Shown here: positions 1-8,517 of the stretch, piece by piece | Position numbering within the stretch: position 1 is the first letter of the stretch | Layout: the number at the start of each line of letters is the position of its first letter | DNA from: Bacteroidia bacterium | Lineage (GTDB): Bacteria; Bacteroidota; Bacteroidia; Bacteroidales; GCA-2748055 | NCBI GenBank assembly: GCA_004525825.1 | Contig: SPBY01000017.1 | Location: 1 to 16,242, forward strand | Direction of reading: 5' to 3' | Length of the DNA: 16,242 bases | Translations under genes and position numbers: made by a program | Notes under the pieces: generated by a model | The model's database searches: none | Seen by the model: only the letters and a program-made list of their open reading frames with translations | Told to the model about the DNA's origin: nothing

Positions 1-488
1 GGTCCCCGGGGACCCCGCATGGCCTCTTTCAGCAGTTCCTCCACCGCAAGAAGGCCCATTTGCAAATCCTCCGGGGTCCTTACCTGGACCGGAAACTCAA
101 AAAAACCCTTGGAATAGTTAAAATAGGGGGCGCGCTGATCGGTCACCTGGTTGTTGAACTGGGGCACCTTTTCACGGGGCCGGTCGGCCGTCAGCACCAC
201 CAGGGGCACGTGCTGGTGAAAAGCCTCTGCCACCGCCGGAGAAAGGTTGAGCACCGCGGTTCCCGAGGTGGTCACCACCACCACTGGTTCACCAGTCTGC
301 CGGGCCATTCCAAGCGCCACATAAGCTGCCGAGCGCTCATCCACGATGCTGTGACAGCTAAAGCCTTCCCCGGAAGTAAACAACTGGACCAGAGGCGCAT
401 TCCTGCTACCTGGAGCAATGACCACCTGTCTTGCCCCCATCCTCTCCAGGGCAGGAGCAAGTTCAGCAATATGTTGCAGGTGGTGCAT
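1..488 (-). CDS. menD: MenD, SEPHCHC synthase (C-terminal part beyond the window)
   Basis: This is the N-terminal part (162 full codons) of 2-succinyl-5-enolpyruvyl-6-hydroxy-3-cyclohexene-1-carboxylate synthase, the ThDP-dependent enzyme that joins isochorismate and 2-oxoglutarate in menaquinone synthesis. I translated it by hand from the minus strand. The visible part is the ThDP pyrimidine-binding domain: APGSRNAPL (about 25-33), DERSAAYVALGMA with the conserved cofactor-activating Glu51, TSGTAVLNLSPAVAEAF (about 74-90) and LTADRP (about 99-104). These are hallmark MenD blocks, and the GSRNAPL variant is what I expect in Bacteroidota. The ATG lies 2 nt after the menF stop codon, so the two are almost certainly cotranslated, and menF's product is MenD's substrate. 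The N-terminus is a little shorter than in E. coli, but no better start exists without entering menF. Only the missing C-terminus is uncertain. Confidence 0.95.
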   Translation of the reverse strand, partial: MHHLQHIAELAPALERMGARQVVIAPGSRNAPLVQLFTSGEGFSCHSIVDERSAAYVALGMARQTGEPVVVVTTSGTAVLNLSPAVAEAFHQHVPLVVLTADRPREKVPQFNNQVTDQRAPYFNYSKGFFEFPVQVRTPEDLQMGLLAVEELLKEAMRGPRG

Positions 489-490
489 GC

Positions 491-1621
491 CTATATATCC
501 AGGTTTTTTATGTAGAGCCCCAGGATTTTAAGCAGCGATTCGGCCTTCCACTGGGTTTCGTTCCACTCCTCTTCAGGATCCGATTCAAGAGTAATCCCCC
601 CACCCACATAAAGAGAGATGTATCGAGGGGTGATCTTCATGCAACGCAGGTTCACAAAGAGGTCCGTTCCCCTCTCCCGGTTTACCGGCCCCATGAATCC
701 TGTGTAATAATCCCGGTCGTGTGGTTCCAGCTGTTTGATGAAGCTGATGGCATCTTCCTTGGGTTGTCCCGCAACAGCAGGGGTGGGATGCATGGCATCC
801 ACAAACTCCCAGAGGCGGTGGGTGATTTTTTCATGTCCAAGGGTGAAATCGGTGCAAAGGTGCAAAAGGTTTCCTGCCTTTTTCACGTAAGGAGAACTGA
901 TCCTGTAGTCCTTCACGCTGAACTCCCTCAGTACATCGTGAATATAGCGTGTCACGTACTCCTGCTCAAGCACCTCCTTGGCCGTCCACTTATTAATATC
1001 CAGGTGCTTCTCAGCGTAGGGCCTGGTTCCGGCCAGGGAAACGGTGGAGATTTGTCCGTCAATAAGTCTCAGCAGGGGTTCCGGGGAAGCTCCCATCCAG
1101 AAATGTTCATCGCTTTTAAAGAGGTATACAAAGGCATTGGGGTGCTTTCTGCAAATGGTCTGAAACAATCGGGGGACAATATCCATATGATCCCCTTCCA
1201 CCACCCTGATGCGGGAGAGAACCGCCTTCTGGAAGGCGCCCTTGGCGATGGATGATTTGATGGATTCCACCTGCTCCATGTAGGTCTCCTTGCCTGTCAC
1301 CACCGGGAAGGCTCCGTTCCACTGAGCTTGTGGCCGCAAATCCAGGCTTTCCACCATATTCACCGTCTCCCTGCTAATATCCCCGGTATCAATCACCAGG
1401 TCCGGTTTCACCAGGATGTAACGGTGTCCGTTCCGTGTATCAAAGGGGGCCATGATAAATCCTGTTTCCCCGGAGATATCAAGAATGGACTTCCACTGCA
1501 CATTTCCTGGAGTGGTCTGGATGTAGGTGGTGGAGAGTTCCTGCTGGGGAAGATGAAAGGTTACAAAAGGTAGATTTTTGGCAATACAGACACCATGAAT
1601 TTTTATCAGACCCTTGTTCAT
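491..1621 (-). CDS. menF: Isochorismate synthase MenF
   Basis: A 376-residue chorismate-binding enzyme that isomerises chorismate to isochorismate, the first committed step to menaquinone. The N-terminal ~110 residues are poorly conserved. The catalytic domain follows: KAVLSR with Lys132 (candidate general base, like Lys190 in E. coli MenF), GASPE with Glu181 (candidate general acid, like Glu240; the spacing of 49 is close to the known 50), LAGTRPY (197-202), HPTPAVAGQP (278-287), RDYYTGFMGP (303-312) and YVGGGI...SDPEEEW (338-353, Mg2+ and substrate region). The length is on the short side for the family, as is common in Bacteroidota. The gene lies 21 nt after the thioesterase and 2 nt before menD, and this menF-menD pairing separates it from anthranilate or salicylate synthase relatives. 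It has no recognisable promoter of its own. Confidence 0.94.
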   Translation of the reverse strand: MNKGLIKIHGVCIAKNLPFVTFHLPQQELSTTYIQTTPGNVQWKSILDISGETGFIMAPFDTRNGHRYILVKPDLVIDTGDISRETVNMVESLDLRPQAQWNGAFPVVTGKETYMEQVESIKSSIAKGAFQKAVLSRIRVVEGDHMDIVPRLFQTICRKHPNAFVYLFKSDEHFWMGASPEPLLRLIDGQISTVSLAGTRPYAEKHLDINKWTAKEVLEQEYVTRYIHDVLREFSVKDYRISSPYVKKAGNLLHLCTDFTLGHEKITHRLWEFVDAMHPTPAVAGQPKEDAISFIKQLEPHDRDYYTGFMGPVNRERGTDLFVNLRCMKITPRYISLYVGGGITLESDPEEEWNETQWKAESLLKILGLYIKNLDI

Positions 1622-1642
1622 TATACTTGCTCAGCGTGAAGT

Positions 1643-2065
1643 TTACTGATTTTTCGGTTTAACACTATTAGTAACACGGCTGATGGAAATAAGTTTGCCC
1701 GTATCATCTTTAATTGTCACATCCCACACATGTTTAAAATCAGCTTTGACCTGCAGGGTGGCCCTGGCCTTAAGGGTCCCCTTCCTTGCAGGAGCGATGT
1801 GCTGACTGTTGACCGAGGAACCCAGTACATTGAAGCGGTCCTGATCCACCAAGAGATAGGAAGCCGCACTGCCCACACTTTCTGCCAGTGATATCAGGGC
1901 CCCGCCATGCACCACTCCCATGGGCTGATACAGACTGGGGTGGATCTTCATTTCTGCGTCCAGGGTGGTGTCGGTATACGCGGTAAATACAATACCCAGC
2001 AGATCCATGAAGGTATCCTTGGAGGCCCTGTTCAATGCTTCAATCTTCATCTTCTTTGTCGGCAT
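1643..2065 (-). CDS. menI: Hotdog-fold thioesterase, probable DHNA-CoA hydrolase (MenI/YdiI-like)
   Basis: A 140-residue PaaI/YdiI-type hotdog thioesterase. The active-site helix block reads QPMGVVHGGALISLAE: Gln47, His53 and Glu62 correspond in order and spacing to the Gln, His and catalytic Glu of E. coli YdiI (MenI). YdiI releases 1,4-dihydroxy-2-naphthoate from its CoA ester in menaquinone synthesis. The position between menG and menF makes that role likely here, but the fold is promiscuous and the substrate is inferred from context. From the ATG used here the gene overlaps the end of menG by 26 nt. A second in-frame ATG at 2050 would cut the overlap to 11 nt, has an AAAGAAG stretch just upstream, and loses only five polar residues, so it is an equally good start. 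The overlap implies translational coupling. Confidence 0.85.
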   Translation of the reverse strand: MPTKKMKIEALNRASKDTFMDLLGIVFTAYTDTTLDAEMKIHPSLYQPMGVVHGGALISLAESVGSAASYLLVDQDRFNVLGSSVNSQHIAPARKGTLKARATLQVKADFKHVWDVTIKDDTGKLISISRVTNSVKPKNQ

Positions 2066-2807
2066 GGTCCAAAGATACGATTTCCTTCTGTTTCTTCTCC
2101 AGGACCAGCAGCATCACCGATCCTAAAAATAGGGAACGGCTGTCCGATAGCTCAAAACCGGCCATTTCCAGAATCGCTCCCATCTCCTTGATTGTATAAT
2201 AGTTCTTTGAAGAGCTGGCCAGATACTGGTAGGCTTTCAGGTTCCCCGAGATCAATCCGCCCAGGTAGGGAAGGATGAAGCGCAGGTAGATGGTATTGAA
2301 CAGCCGCCACAGGACGTTCTCCGGCCTGCTGCTTTCCAGAATCACCAGCTGTCCGCCGGGACGAAGCACCCTGTTTATCTCCCTCAGGTGCTGGCTCGCA
2401 TGTGAATTTTTATAAATCAGGTTCCGGATTCCAAAAGTGATGCCCAGGGCATCGAAGCTGGCTTCTTCAAAGGGCATCGCTCCTGCATCTCCCTCCAGGA
2501 ATTCTACCATGGCTACCTGTTCATGCTCACTGAGCTGCCGGAATTTATCCCGGGCTAGCTCAAGCATGGCCGGACTAAAATCATATCCCGTCAGTACCGT
2601 ATCCTTTCCTGCTTTCCGGGCCGCTTCCAATATAAAATCGCCTGTTCCGGTGCAAAGATCCAACACCCTGTCAGGCTGCTTCCTAAGAAGCTCAACAACG
2701 GCCTTCCTTCGCCATGCCCGGTCCCGTCCAAAAGTAAATATTCGATTTACGCGGTCGTAGGTGGAGTGAATGTCTCCGTAAAATGTCTGCAGGGGAAAAT
2801 CCTTCAT
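2040..2807 (-). CDS. ubiE: Demethylmenaquinone methyltransferase (MenG/UbiE)
   Basis: A 255-residue SAM-dependent class I methyltransferase that C-methylates demethylmenaquinone, the last step of menaquinone synthesis; it acts at the inner face of the cytoplasmic membrane. Family signatures seen: an N-terminal YDRVNRIFTFGRD...WR block (17-33), SAM motif I VLDLCTGTGD (48-57), DFSPAML (76-82), GDAGAMPF (106-113), FGIRN (125-129), and a YQYLASSSKNY segment (193-203) where UbiE enzymes carry YRYLPxS. A charged tail (KEDED) ends the protein. In Bacteroidota the quinone is menaquinone, so the function is MenG rather than ubiquinone synthesis. The start codon is only 24 nt after the upstream surface-protein gene. 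TATCTTTG on the minus strand at 2812-2819 resembles a -7 element but has no convincing -33 partner. Confidence 0.94.
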   Translation of the reverse strand: MKDFPLQTFYGDIHSTYDRVNRIFTFGRDRAWRRKAVVELLRKQPDRVLDLCTGTGDFILEAARKAGKDTVLTGYDFSPAMLELARDKFRQLSEHEQVAMVEFLEGDAGAMPFEEASFDALGITFGIRNLIYKNSHASQHLREINRVLRPGGQLVILESSRPENVLWRLFNTIYLRFILPYLGGLISGNLKAYQYLASSSKNYYTIKEMGAILEMAGFELSDSRSLFLGSVMLLVLEKKQKEIVSLDHADKEDED

Positions 2808-2831
2808 CCCGCAAAGATATTATTTTTGATT

Positions 2832-4598
2832 CTACTCCACCCTGAAACGGGCAGTGGCCGAAAGCACTTCCCCCATGGGATCCACACCGCGGACCAGGAT
2901 CACATATTCGCCAGGAGTTTCAGGCGCCCTAAAGGGAATCTCGAGGGAGTTTCCTTTCTTCAGCTGAAGATCCCCTCTCCAGTAAATGGTGTTCCTGGTA
3001 TCCGGAACCCGCCCGGAGGTTTGCTCGTCCATATCCCGGACAAATTCTTCTGCCACTTCCGATTGTGGGGTAAATGACTGATAATCGAAAAAATAAGAGC
3101 CGTCAGGAAGATCGATGCCCGCCATGTCCCCTTTTTTAGAATAGATGGCCAGTATTCCCCCAAAAGCCACATTCCCTTTCAGGTAGATCTCGTTGATCAG
3201 ATCGATCCGCTCAATCTTCTCCGGGAGGAGCCCCAGCACAGCCTCATGATCAAATACCGAAATGTGATCGACCATGATAAGCGGATCGTAGATCGAGATG
3301 GAGGCATTGTCGCTCAAAATTCGGATCTTGTTCTCTCCCTTTTTTTTGTAAAACTGTACATCGGGAACCAGGTTAATAAAGACCTCTTCCAGGTTCGGTA
3401 GTCTTACATAATCATCGATCAGCAGCCGTTTTACCCGGGTTCCGTAAAAGGGGATGTTGGTGCCCTTGGAGGGCTCCCGGGCTGCAGGTTCCGGGGTTGC
3501 AGATTCCTGAAGAGGTATCCCGGAAATAAAGGCTTTGGAGAGTTGCATATTCAGGGAGGTCCTCCTGGCCAACTCTTTCTCACTTTCCGATAGCTGAAAC
3601 TTTTCCCAGGGAAGGGAGAGCGGACGGGAGTCATACTCCTGATCAATCCTTACCTCCAGGGTGGTCCCGTCTACCCGCGGCGGTGTTACAAACAACTCCT
3701 GCTGTCCCTTTCCGGACGGGGTGGTAAAAATGAACCTGCCATTTTCATCGGAAATGGTGGCAAAATAGTCGGGCGATTCTCCCAGGAGGGAGAAATGAAG
3801 CGTGGCATAAATCGCCGGCTTTTGCTCAGCATCCACCACGGTTCCCGACACCGACACCCCACTTCCCAGGTCGGGAAGAAAAGAAACCTGGTAGGCTTCC
3901 TCATCCACCTTACCGACCGGCACGATGTATTGTCCCCCGCTAAGATCTATGGCCCCCTCCGGAACTACTGTGAGGCAACAGCGAAGCTGCTCCAGGTAGG
4001 CAGGCAGTGTGCCAGTAAGAAGTACATTTACCTCCTCACCCGGATTATAGACCTCAGAACCGGTGCTGCATTCCATACCCCCCTCGCGGTAAGGGACCCT
4101 GGGCAACATGCCGGAAGAATTGTCCTCCCCTGCATGGGCCGCCACTTCCGAGCGGAAGGGATTGATGATCTTCACAGGGAGGTAAGAAAACGAAGCGGGA
4201 CCCCGGTTCCGCATCAAGCGGGAGTAACATTTCAGGTAATAATCTCCCGTAAGGGCAGAAGCGGGAATTTGGAGTGTCCCCTGTGCCCTTCCTCCAAAAA
4301 GCAGGTACTTTCCCTGAGCCACCGGGTTTCCTGTGGGGGCCACCAGCTCTAGATAGAGTACACTGCTCCAGAAACTGCTCTGCACAACTCCTTCCACCCG
4401 GTGTTCCGCCACAAAATGGATGTCCTCGTTCACTGCATATAAATTTCTATCGCTAAAGAGCTGAACCTGTTCCTGAATCTTCTCTGCTTCTGGGGCAAAT
4501 TTAGGATCATATGGCGACTGGGCAATAAGCGAAACTGTTGCCAGCCCCAGTAGGATCGCCATAAGCAAAACCTGATATGGAAGTGATCTGTTCCTCAT
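2832..4598 (-). CDS. Secreted macroglobulin-like protein with plug-like domain, no barrel
   Basis: A 588-residue exported protein of unknown function. Residues 1-27 form a signal peptide (hydrophobic core, cleavage near LIAQ-SP). Residues ~45-150 look like an MG2-type macroglobulin beta domain (NLYAVNEDIHF, then GDYYLKCYSR). Residues ~247-305 look like a carboxypeptidase-regulatory/CNA-B fold (SGTVVDAEQKPAIYATLHF, then DENGRFIF). Residues ~395-490 resemble a TonB-receptor plug (YDPLIMVDHI, then KIERIDLINEIYLKGN and GGILAIYSKKG), but no barrel follows. A short beta segment with FRAPETPGEYVILVRG (556-571) ends it. Such MG2-plus-plug proteins recur beside DUF4249/TonB-receptor pairs in Bacteroidota, from general knowledge. 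Its ATG abuts the stop of the DUF4249 gene (TAGATG), so it is the fourth member of that cassette. A surface role in ligand capture or complex assembly is inference. Confidence 0.8.
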   Translation of the reverse strand: MRNRSLPYQVLLMAILLGLATVSLIAQSPYDPKFAPEAEKIQEQVQLFSDRNLYAVNEDIHFVAEHRVEGVVQSSFWSSVLYLELVAPTGNPVAQGKYLLFGGRAQGTLQIPASALTGDYYLKCYSRLMRNRGPASFSYLPVKIINPFRSEVAAHAGEDNSSGMLPRVPYREGGMECSTGSEVYNPGEEVNVLLTGTLPAYLEQLRCCLTVVPEGAIDLSGGQYIVPVGKVDEEAYQVSFLPDLGSGVSVSGTVVDAEQKPAIYATLHFSLLGESPDYFATISDENGRFIFTTPSGKGQQELFVTPPRVDGTTLEVRIDQEYDSRPLSLPWEKFQLSESEKELARRTSLNMQLSKAFISGIPLQESATPEPAAREPSKGTNIPFYGTRVKRLLIDDYVRLPNLEEVFINLVPDVQFYKKKGENKIRILSDNASISIYDPLIMVDHISVFDHEAVLGLLPEKIERIDLINEIYLKGNVAFGGILAIYSKKGDMAGIDLPDGSYFFDYQSFTPQSEVAEEFVRDMDEQTSGRVPDTRNTIYWRGDLQLKKGNSLEIPFRAPETPGEYVILVRGVDPMGEVLSATARFRVE

Positions 4599-5741
4599 CT
4601 ACCAAAAATCGGGGATTTCATTAACTCCTCCCTGCAGGGTACAATTAAAACATTTATCAAGCCCTCCGAGCCAGGCCGGTCCAGGACCCAGCGGTTGCAG
4701 GGAAATAAGATAATAGTACTTGTCAAATAAAAATGTGCTGTTATCATTCAGGGTATCCAGCCTGCAGGTATAGGCTGGTGCCGCAAAATCCAGGTCGTGC
4801 TTATCCACAAATATCCGCTCTTCCTGGATCTGGGTGGCATAGAAACAACCCAGGACCTTTGCGTCTGAGTTTACCCTGTAAATATTTCCCTGACCGCTTG
4901 CAGGTTGTGTTTCATAAAGACTGGCTCCACTGGCCGACTGTGCGGCAATCTTTTCCCAGTAGGTGAATGCCTGGTCGGTAAGGGAGTGCTGTTCCAAAAG
5001 CAGACTGTATCTTTCTGACAGGCTGGGTGTCTGGTCAGAAACATAATGCAATTTATTCTGAAATATGTTGTTTTCTGTGAGCAGCTGGGTAGAGGCAGCA
5101 TAGACCGTTTCAATGGTCTCGGTAAGATAACAGGCATGGACAGAATCCACAATATTGGGAACAGACCCACCATTATGCCATATATATTGTGCTGTATAGG
5201 GTGCATGATATTCCCAGGTAGCTGTGGCTCTCCAGCGATAGTTCCTGGTGCCTACCACGCCGCCCCTTACATCGTTATAAAACTGAATACCGTTCCAGAT
5301 ATCGTTGGGGTCGGTGCCCCCTGAAGTCTGTTCGAAATAGTACAGAGAGTCGATTGGAGGGCAAGCCAGGAGAGTATCATATTCAGAGCGATACACTGTA
5401 CCATTTTGGGTCGTCACCTCCACCGCATATACCTTGCCTGTAGCCAGGAAAGGCGGTTCCAGCCAGGCCCTGTACTTTCCCTGACCAGCCATGTCATAGA
5501 AGCGGATGTTTCCCTGGCCATCTTCCAAGGTGACCACACATCCGTCCACCGGCTGAAATCCGGGATTGTTGTAAGGGGAGGATGTGGATACTCTTACCTC
5601 GTAGTAACCGGGCCGGTCACTCACCATTCCATCGATCACCATCACTTCCTGGCTTTCATTAATTACTGGCTCAAAAGGATCAATGCAGGAGCTGCATACC
5701 AGTAGCAGAATCCATATGATAGGGTTTTTATTCGCTGGCAT
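4599..5741 (-). CDS. DUF4249 family outer-membrane lipoprotein
   Basis: A 380-residue lipoprotein. The start at 5741 is chosen over an upstream in-frame ATG at 5870 because it gives a proper lipoprotein signal: MPANKN, a hydrophobic stretch IIWILLLVC, and a lipidation cysteine at 19 in CSSC followed by IDPFEP. An acidic/proline-rich SC-x-DPFEP opening is typical of DUF4249 proteins. The extension is non-signal-like and would lie wholly inside the receptor gene. The mature part is beta-rich with a YYEVRVSTSSPY block (about 47-58) and VVTLEDGQGN (about 68-77), as in this family. DUF4249 proteins are encoded directly after TonB-dependent receptors in Bacteroidota and are thought to be surface partners of the receptor; their biochemical role is not settled. 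The gene overlaps the receptor by 14 nt and abuts the next gene without spacing. Confidence 0.86.
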   Translation of the reverse strand: MPANKNPIIWILLLVCSSCIDPFEPVINESQEVMVIDGMVSDRPGYYEVRVSTSSPYNNPGFQPVDGCVVTLEDGQGNIRFYDMAGQGKYRAWLEPPFLATGKVYAVEVTTQNGTVYRSEYDTLLACPPIDSLYYFEQTSGGTDPNDIWNGIQFYNDVRGGVVGTRNYRWRATATWEYHAPYTAQYIWHNGGSVPNIVDSVHACYLTETIETVYAASTQLLTENNIFQNKLHYVSDQTPSLSERYSLLLEQHSLTDQAFTYWEKIAAQSASGASLYETQPASGQGNIYRVNSDAKVLGCFYATQIQEERIFVDKHDLDFAAPAYTCRLDTLNDNSTFLFDKYYYLISLQPLGPGPAWLGGLDKCFNCTLQGGVNEIPDFW

Positions 5742-8517
5742 AGTTCCCCAATTTAAAGTTCCAGGATAGGGTGACCACCATCTGACCGAAAATGGAAAGT
5801 TTGTACCCGTTGATGGTGCCTTCGTCGTTCTGAAAATAGACGGAATAAGCATTTTTCCTTCCCGTGGCATTGTAGAAATTGACCATCCAGTAAGAGTGGA
5901 ACAGCTTTCTCTCCTTCAGGTTTCCCTCCAGGTTGATGGAGAAATCCACCCGGAAATAGTCCGGGATCCGGTAGCTGTTCCGGGCTGAATAATCGACAAA
6001 TTGTATTCCATCGAGGTAGTAAATGGAAACTGGGTAAGTCACCGGCCGGCCCGTGCTATAGACCAGGTTGGCCGAAAAACTGAGCCTGCGGTTCAGCTTC
6101 ACATTGCTGACCACACTCAGATTGTGCGGGCGGTCAAAATTGGAAGGATAGGGCTTTCCAAAATTGATTCGCTCGCCGGGCAATGGAGAGTTGACCAGCA
6201 TGGTGGACCTGGAGTAGCTGTATGCTATCCATCCGCTCAGTTTGCCGACATTCTTCTTAAACAGGGCCTCAATACCATAGGCCTCCTGTTCACCCTGCAG
6301 GGTCAGCTGTTCCACATGTGGGGTGCTGATGAAGTTGGCACCGTCGCGGTAATCCACCACATCCCCTATGCTTTTATAGTAGACTTCCAGGGAAGTATTT
6401 ATCCCACCCCTGGGAAAGTCCTGGTAAAAACCCAGTGAAGCCTGATCCACGTAAGGAGGAGTGATGTTGTAGTCGACCAGCTTCCACTGATCGGTGGGTG
6501 ATATGGCAATGGTATTGCTCAGCATAAACATGTACTGGTTGACCCTGTTGTAGCTAATTTTCAATGAGTTATTGGCTCCAAGCATAAAATTCAGTGCTGC
6601 CCTGGGTTCCAGCCCGGTATAGGTCTTTATCACCTTGTAAGGTGCAGCATCAATCACCTCCACCACACTTCCCGGCTGTATGGGCATTCCTTCCCCATAG
6701 ACCTGCACCTGGTCAGGACCCAGGGACATATAGGTAGAGAAACGGAGCCCGCCGTAGAGGGTAATACGAGGGGTGAGCGCAATTTCATCGGCCAGATAGA
6801 CTGCAGTTTCCAGTCCGTTATCCAGTCCCAAATCCAAGGGAGCCCGTATGGAGATATCCCCGTAAGGCAATACCTTTCCCCGGTCAAGCTCATAGAGAAT
6901 GGCGTTCCCTCCAAAGGTAAGTCTATGTTTCCCTAGGGAGAGCCAGGTCATGTCCAGCTTGGCTTCATAATGGTCGATCTTGAAGGACTGGGTCCACGCC
7001 TCTGAGGCCACCTGCTCATTGATGGTTGTGAAATCGTAAGTGCCATAGACCAGGGCCAGATCGGCCGAAACCCTGGAACCCATCCTTCGTCTGATGTTCA
7101 GCGATCCTCCTGCATTGTTATAGTCATATTGATTGGTGGTCCCCAGTTTGAAATAGTCGTGGCTGTAGTATCCAAAGGCCTTGATCAGCATCTTATCTCC
7201 TGGCTCCCAGGTGAGCATGCCCGATACATCGTAAAAGTTTGCTTTGCTATCCCTGAGCGCCGGATCCTCCAGCCTGGTCAGTAACCAGTCCGAATAGGTA
7301 GAACGACCGGCAAGAATAAACGAGCTCTTTCCCTTTTTAATGGGCCCTTCCACCGAAAGGCGGCCTGTGACCGGACTGATCCCTCCATGGGCCGTATATT
7401 TATTGAGGTTGCCCTGGCGGGCCGTGATATCAAACACCGAAGCGAGCCGTCCACCGTAAGAGGCAGGCAGGTTGCTTTTATAGAGGGTGAAATCCTTGAC
7501 AATGTCGGGGCTGAAGGAAGTGAAGAATCCAAAGAGGTGGGAACTGTTATATACTGGTACCTTGTTGATGTAAATCATATTCTGATCCGCTGCACTGCCC
7601 CTCACATTAAACCCGGCAGCGCCCTCTCCTATGGTTTGCACTCCTGGCAGCATCTGGATCACCTTCAGCACATCTTTCTCACCCATTACCACGGGCACAT
7701 CATTCATCACTTTGTAGTTGAGACGGTCAAATCCCATCTGGGTCCCCTTCACATTGTGAAATCTGTTGGCCATCACCACTACCTCGGTAAGTGCAATCAC
7801 ACTCTTTTGCATAGTGATATAGAGGTCACCCCCGGAGAGGACCTCCAGATAGTTATGCCGGTCCTCCATGCCCATGCATTTGAATTCAATGGTGTATTTG
7901 CCCGGCCTGACCACCATGCTGAAGCGGCCATCCAAATCTGTAGCAGTCCCATTACTCAATTCCTCGAAATAGATGGTGGCCCCGATCATGGGATCTCCTG
8001 TCTCCATATCGGTGATTTTGCCATTTAACACCGCTACGTTTTTGCCCTCTCCTTCGGCCCGGGTTCCCACCTGCAGTGTCTCCAAAATCCCGGCCTTCCT
8101 GCCATCGATATATCTCTGTTCGGCCGATATGGTGGAACCGGATTCCCCTTCACCGGACAATCCAGAACTATCCTCTTCCCCTCTGTAATCGGGCAGATTG
8201 GATACCAGGGGCTGCTGTTGGGTCAGGTATATCTGACGATTATCCTCTATGTGATGGTACAATCCGGCAGGCAGCAAGGTCCGCTCCAGGGTGCGTCTCA
8301 GGGAGATCTCCTCACCGGAGACGGTAACCCTGATCCCCCGAATCCATGGTTCCAGGTAAAAAAAGGTGACTCCTGTTTGCTCCTCCACACTGCTTACAAA
8401 GTCCTCGAAGGGAACATCCTGGAAGTTGCCGCTAAATCGCAGATCATCTTCCTGACCCGGCAGTGAAGCGGGCACCAGGATCAAAAGGCAGGCAGCTATG
8501 AGTAAAACCCTGTTCAT
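5728..8517 (-). CDS. STN-domain TonB-dependent outer-membrane receptor
   Basis: A 929-residue TonB-dependent transporter. Order of parts: signal peptide 1-21; STN (secretin/TonB short N-terminal) domain ~27-100 (FQDVPFEDFVSSVEEQTGV); an acidic Ser/Gly linker ~112-135; a carboxypeptidase-regulatory-like domain ~163-237 (GKITDMETGDPMIGATI, DLDGRFS); plug ~262-365 (VLKVIQMLPGVQT, FNVRGSAADQNMIYINKVPVYN, ASYGGRLASVFDI); and a 22-strand-type barrel to the end, closing with VVTLSWNFKLG. The STN domain normally signals through a FecR-type anti-sigma factor, yet none is encoded in the window. The ligand is unknown. It overlaps the upstream gene by ATGA and the DUF4249 gene by 14 nt. It belongs to the class paired with DUF4249, not the SusC/SusD class, since no SusD gene is present. 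Confidence 0.95.
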   Translation of the reverse strand: MNRVLLIAACLLILVPASLPGQEDDLRFSGNFQDVPFEDFVSSVEEQTGVTFFYLEPWIRGIRVTVSGEEISLRRTLERTLLPAGLYHHIEDNRQIYLTQQQPLVSNLPDYRGEEDSSGLSGEGESGSTISAEQRYIDGRKAGILETLQVGTRAEGEGKNVAVLNGKITDMETGDPMIGATIYFEELSNGTATDLDGRFSMVVRPGKYTIEFKCMGMEDRHNYLEVLSGGDLYITMQKSVIALTEVVVMANRFHNVKGTQMGFDRLNYKVMNDVPVVMGEKDVLKVIQMLPGVQTIGEGAAGFNVRGSAADQNMIYINKVPVYNSSHLFGFFTSFSPDIVKDFTLYKSNLPASYGGRLASVFDITARQGNLNKYTAHGGISPVTGRLSVEGPIKKGKSSFILAGRSTYSDWLLTRLEDPALRDSKANFYDVSGMLTWEPGDKMLIKAFGYYSHDYFKLGTTNQYDYNNAGGSLNIRRRMGSRVSADLALVYGTYDFTTINEQVASEAWTQSFKIDHYEAKLDMTWLSLGKHRLTFGGNAILYELDRGKVLPYGDISIRAPLDLGLDNGLETAVYLADEIALTPRITLYGGLRFSTYMSLGPDQVQVYGEGMPIQPGSVVEVIDAAPYKVIKTYTGLEPRAALNFMLGANNSLKISYNRVNQYMFMLSNTIAISPTDQWKLVDYNITPPYVDQASLGFYQDFPRGGINTSLEVYYKSIGDVVDYRDGANFISTPHVEQLTLQGEQEAYGIEALFKKNVGKLSGWIAYSYSRSTMLVNSPLPGERINFGKPYPSNFDRPHNLSVVSNVKLNRRLSFSANLVYSTGRPVTYPVSIYYLDGIQFVDYSARNSYRIPDYFRVDFSINLEGNLKERKLFHSYWMVNFYNATGRKNAYSVYFQNDEGTINGYKLSIFGQMVVTLSWNFKLGNYASE

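Noticed and set aside
60..1255. Plus-strand ORFs of 151 and 274 codons opposite menD and menF
   Set aside because: They lie antisense to menD and menF, whose minus-strand frames carry clear family motifs; the plus-strand products show no recognisable domain and look like shadows of the coding bias.
2812..2819. TATCTTTG on the minus strand just before menG, as a separate promoter
   Set aside because: It matches the -7 pattern but ends only 4 nt before the ATG and has no TTG at the right distance upstream; it would demand a leaderless transcript. Kept as a possibility only.
5742..5870. N-terminal extension of the DUF4249 protein to 5870
   Set aside because: It lies wholly within the receptor gene, has no signal character and would bury the real lipoprotein signal peptide.
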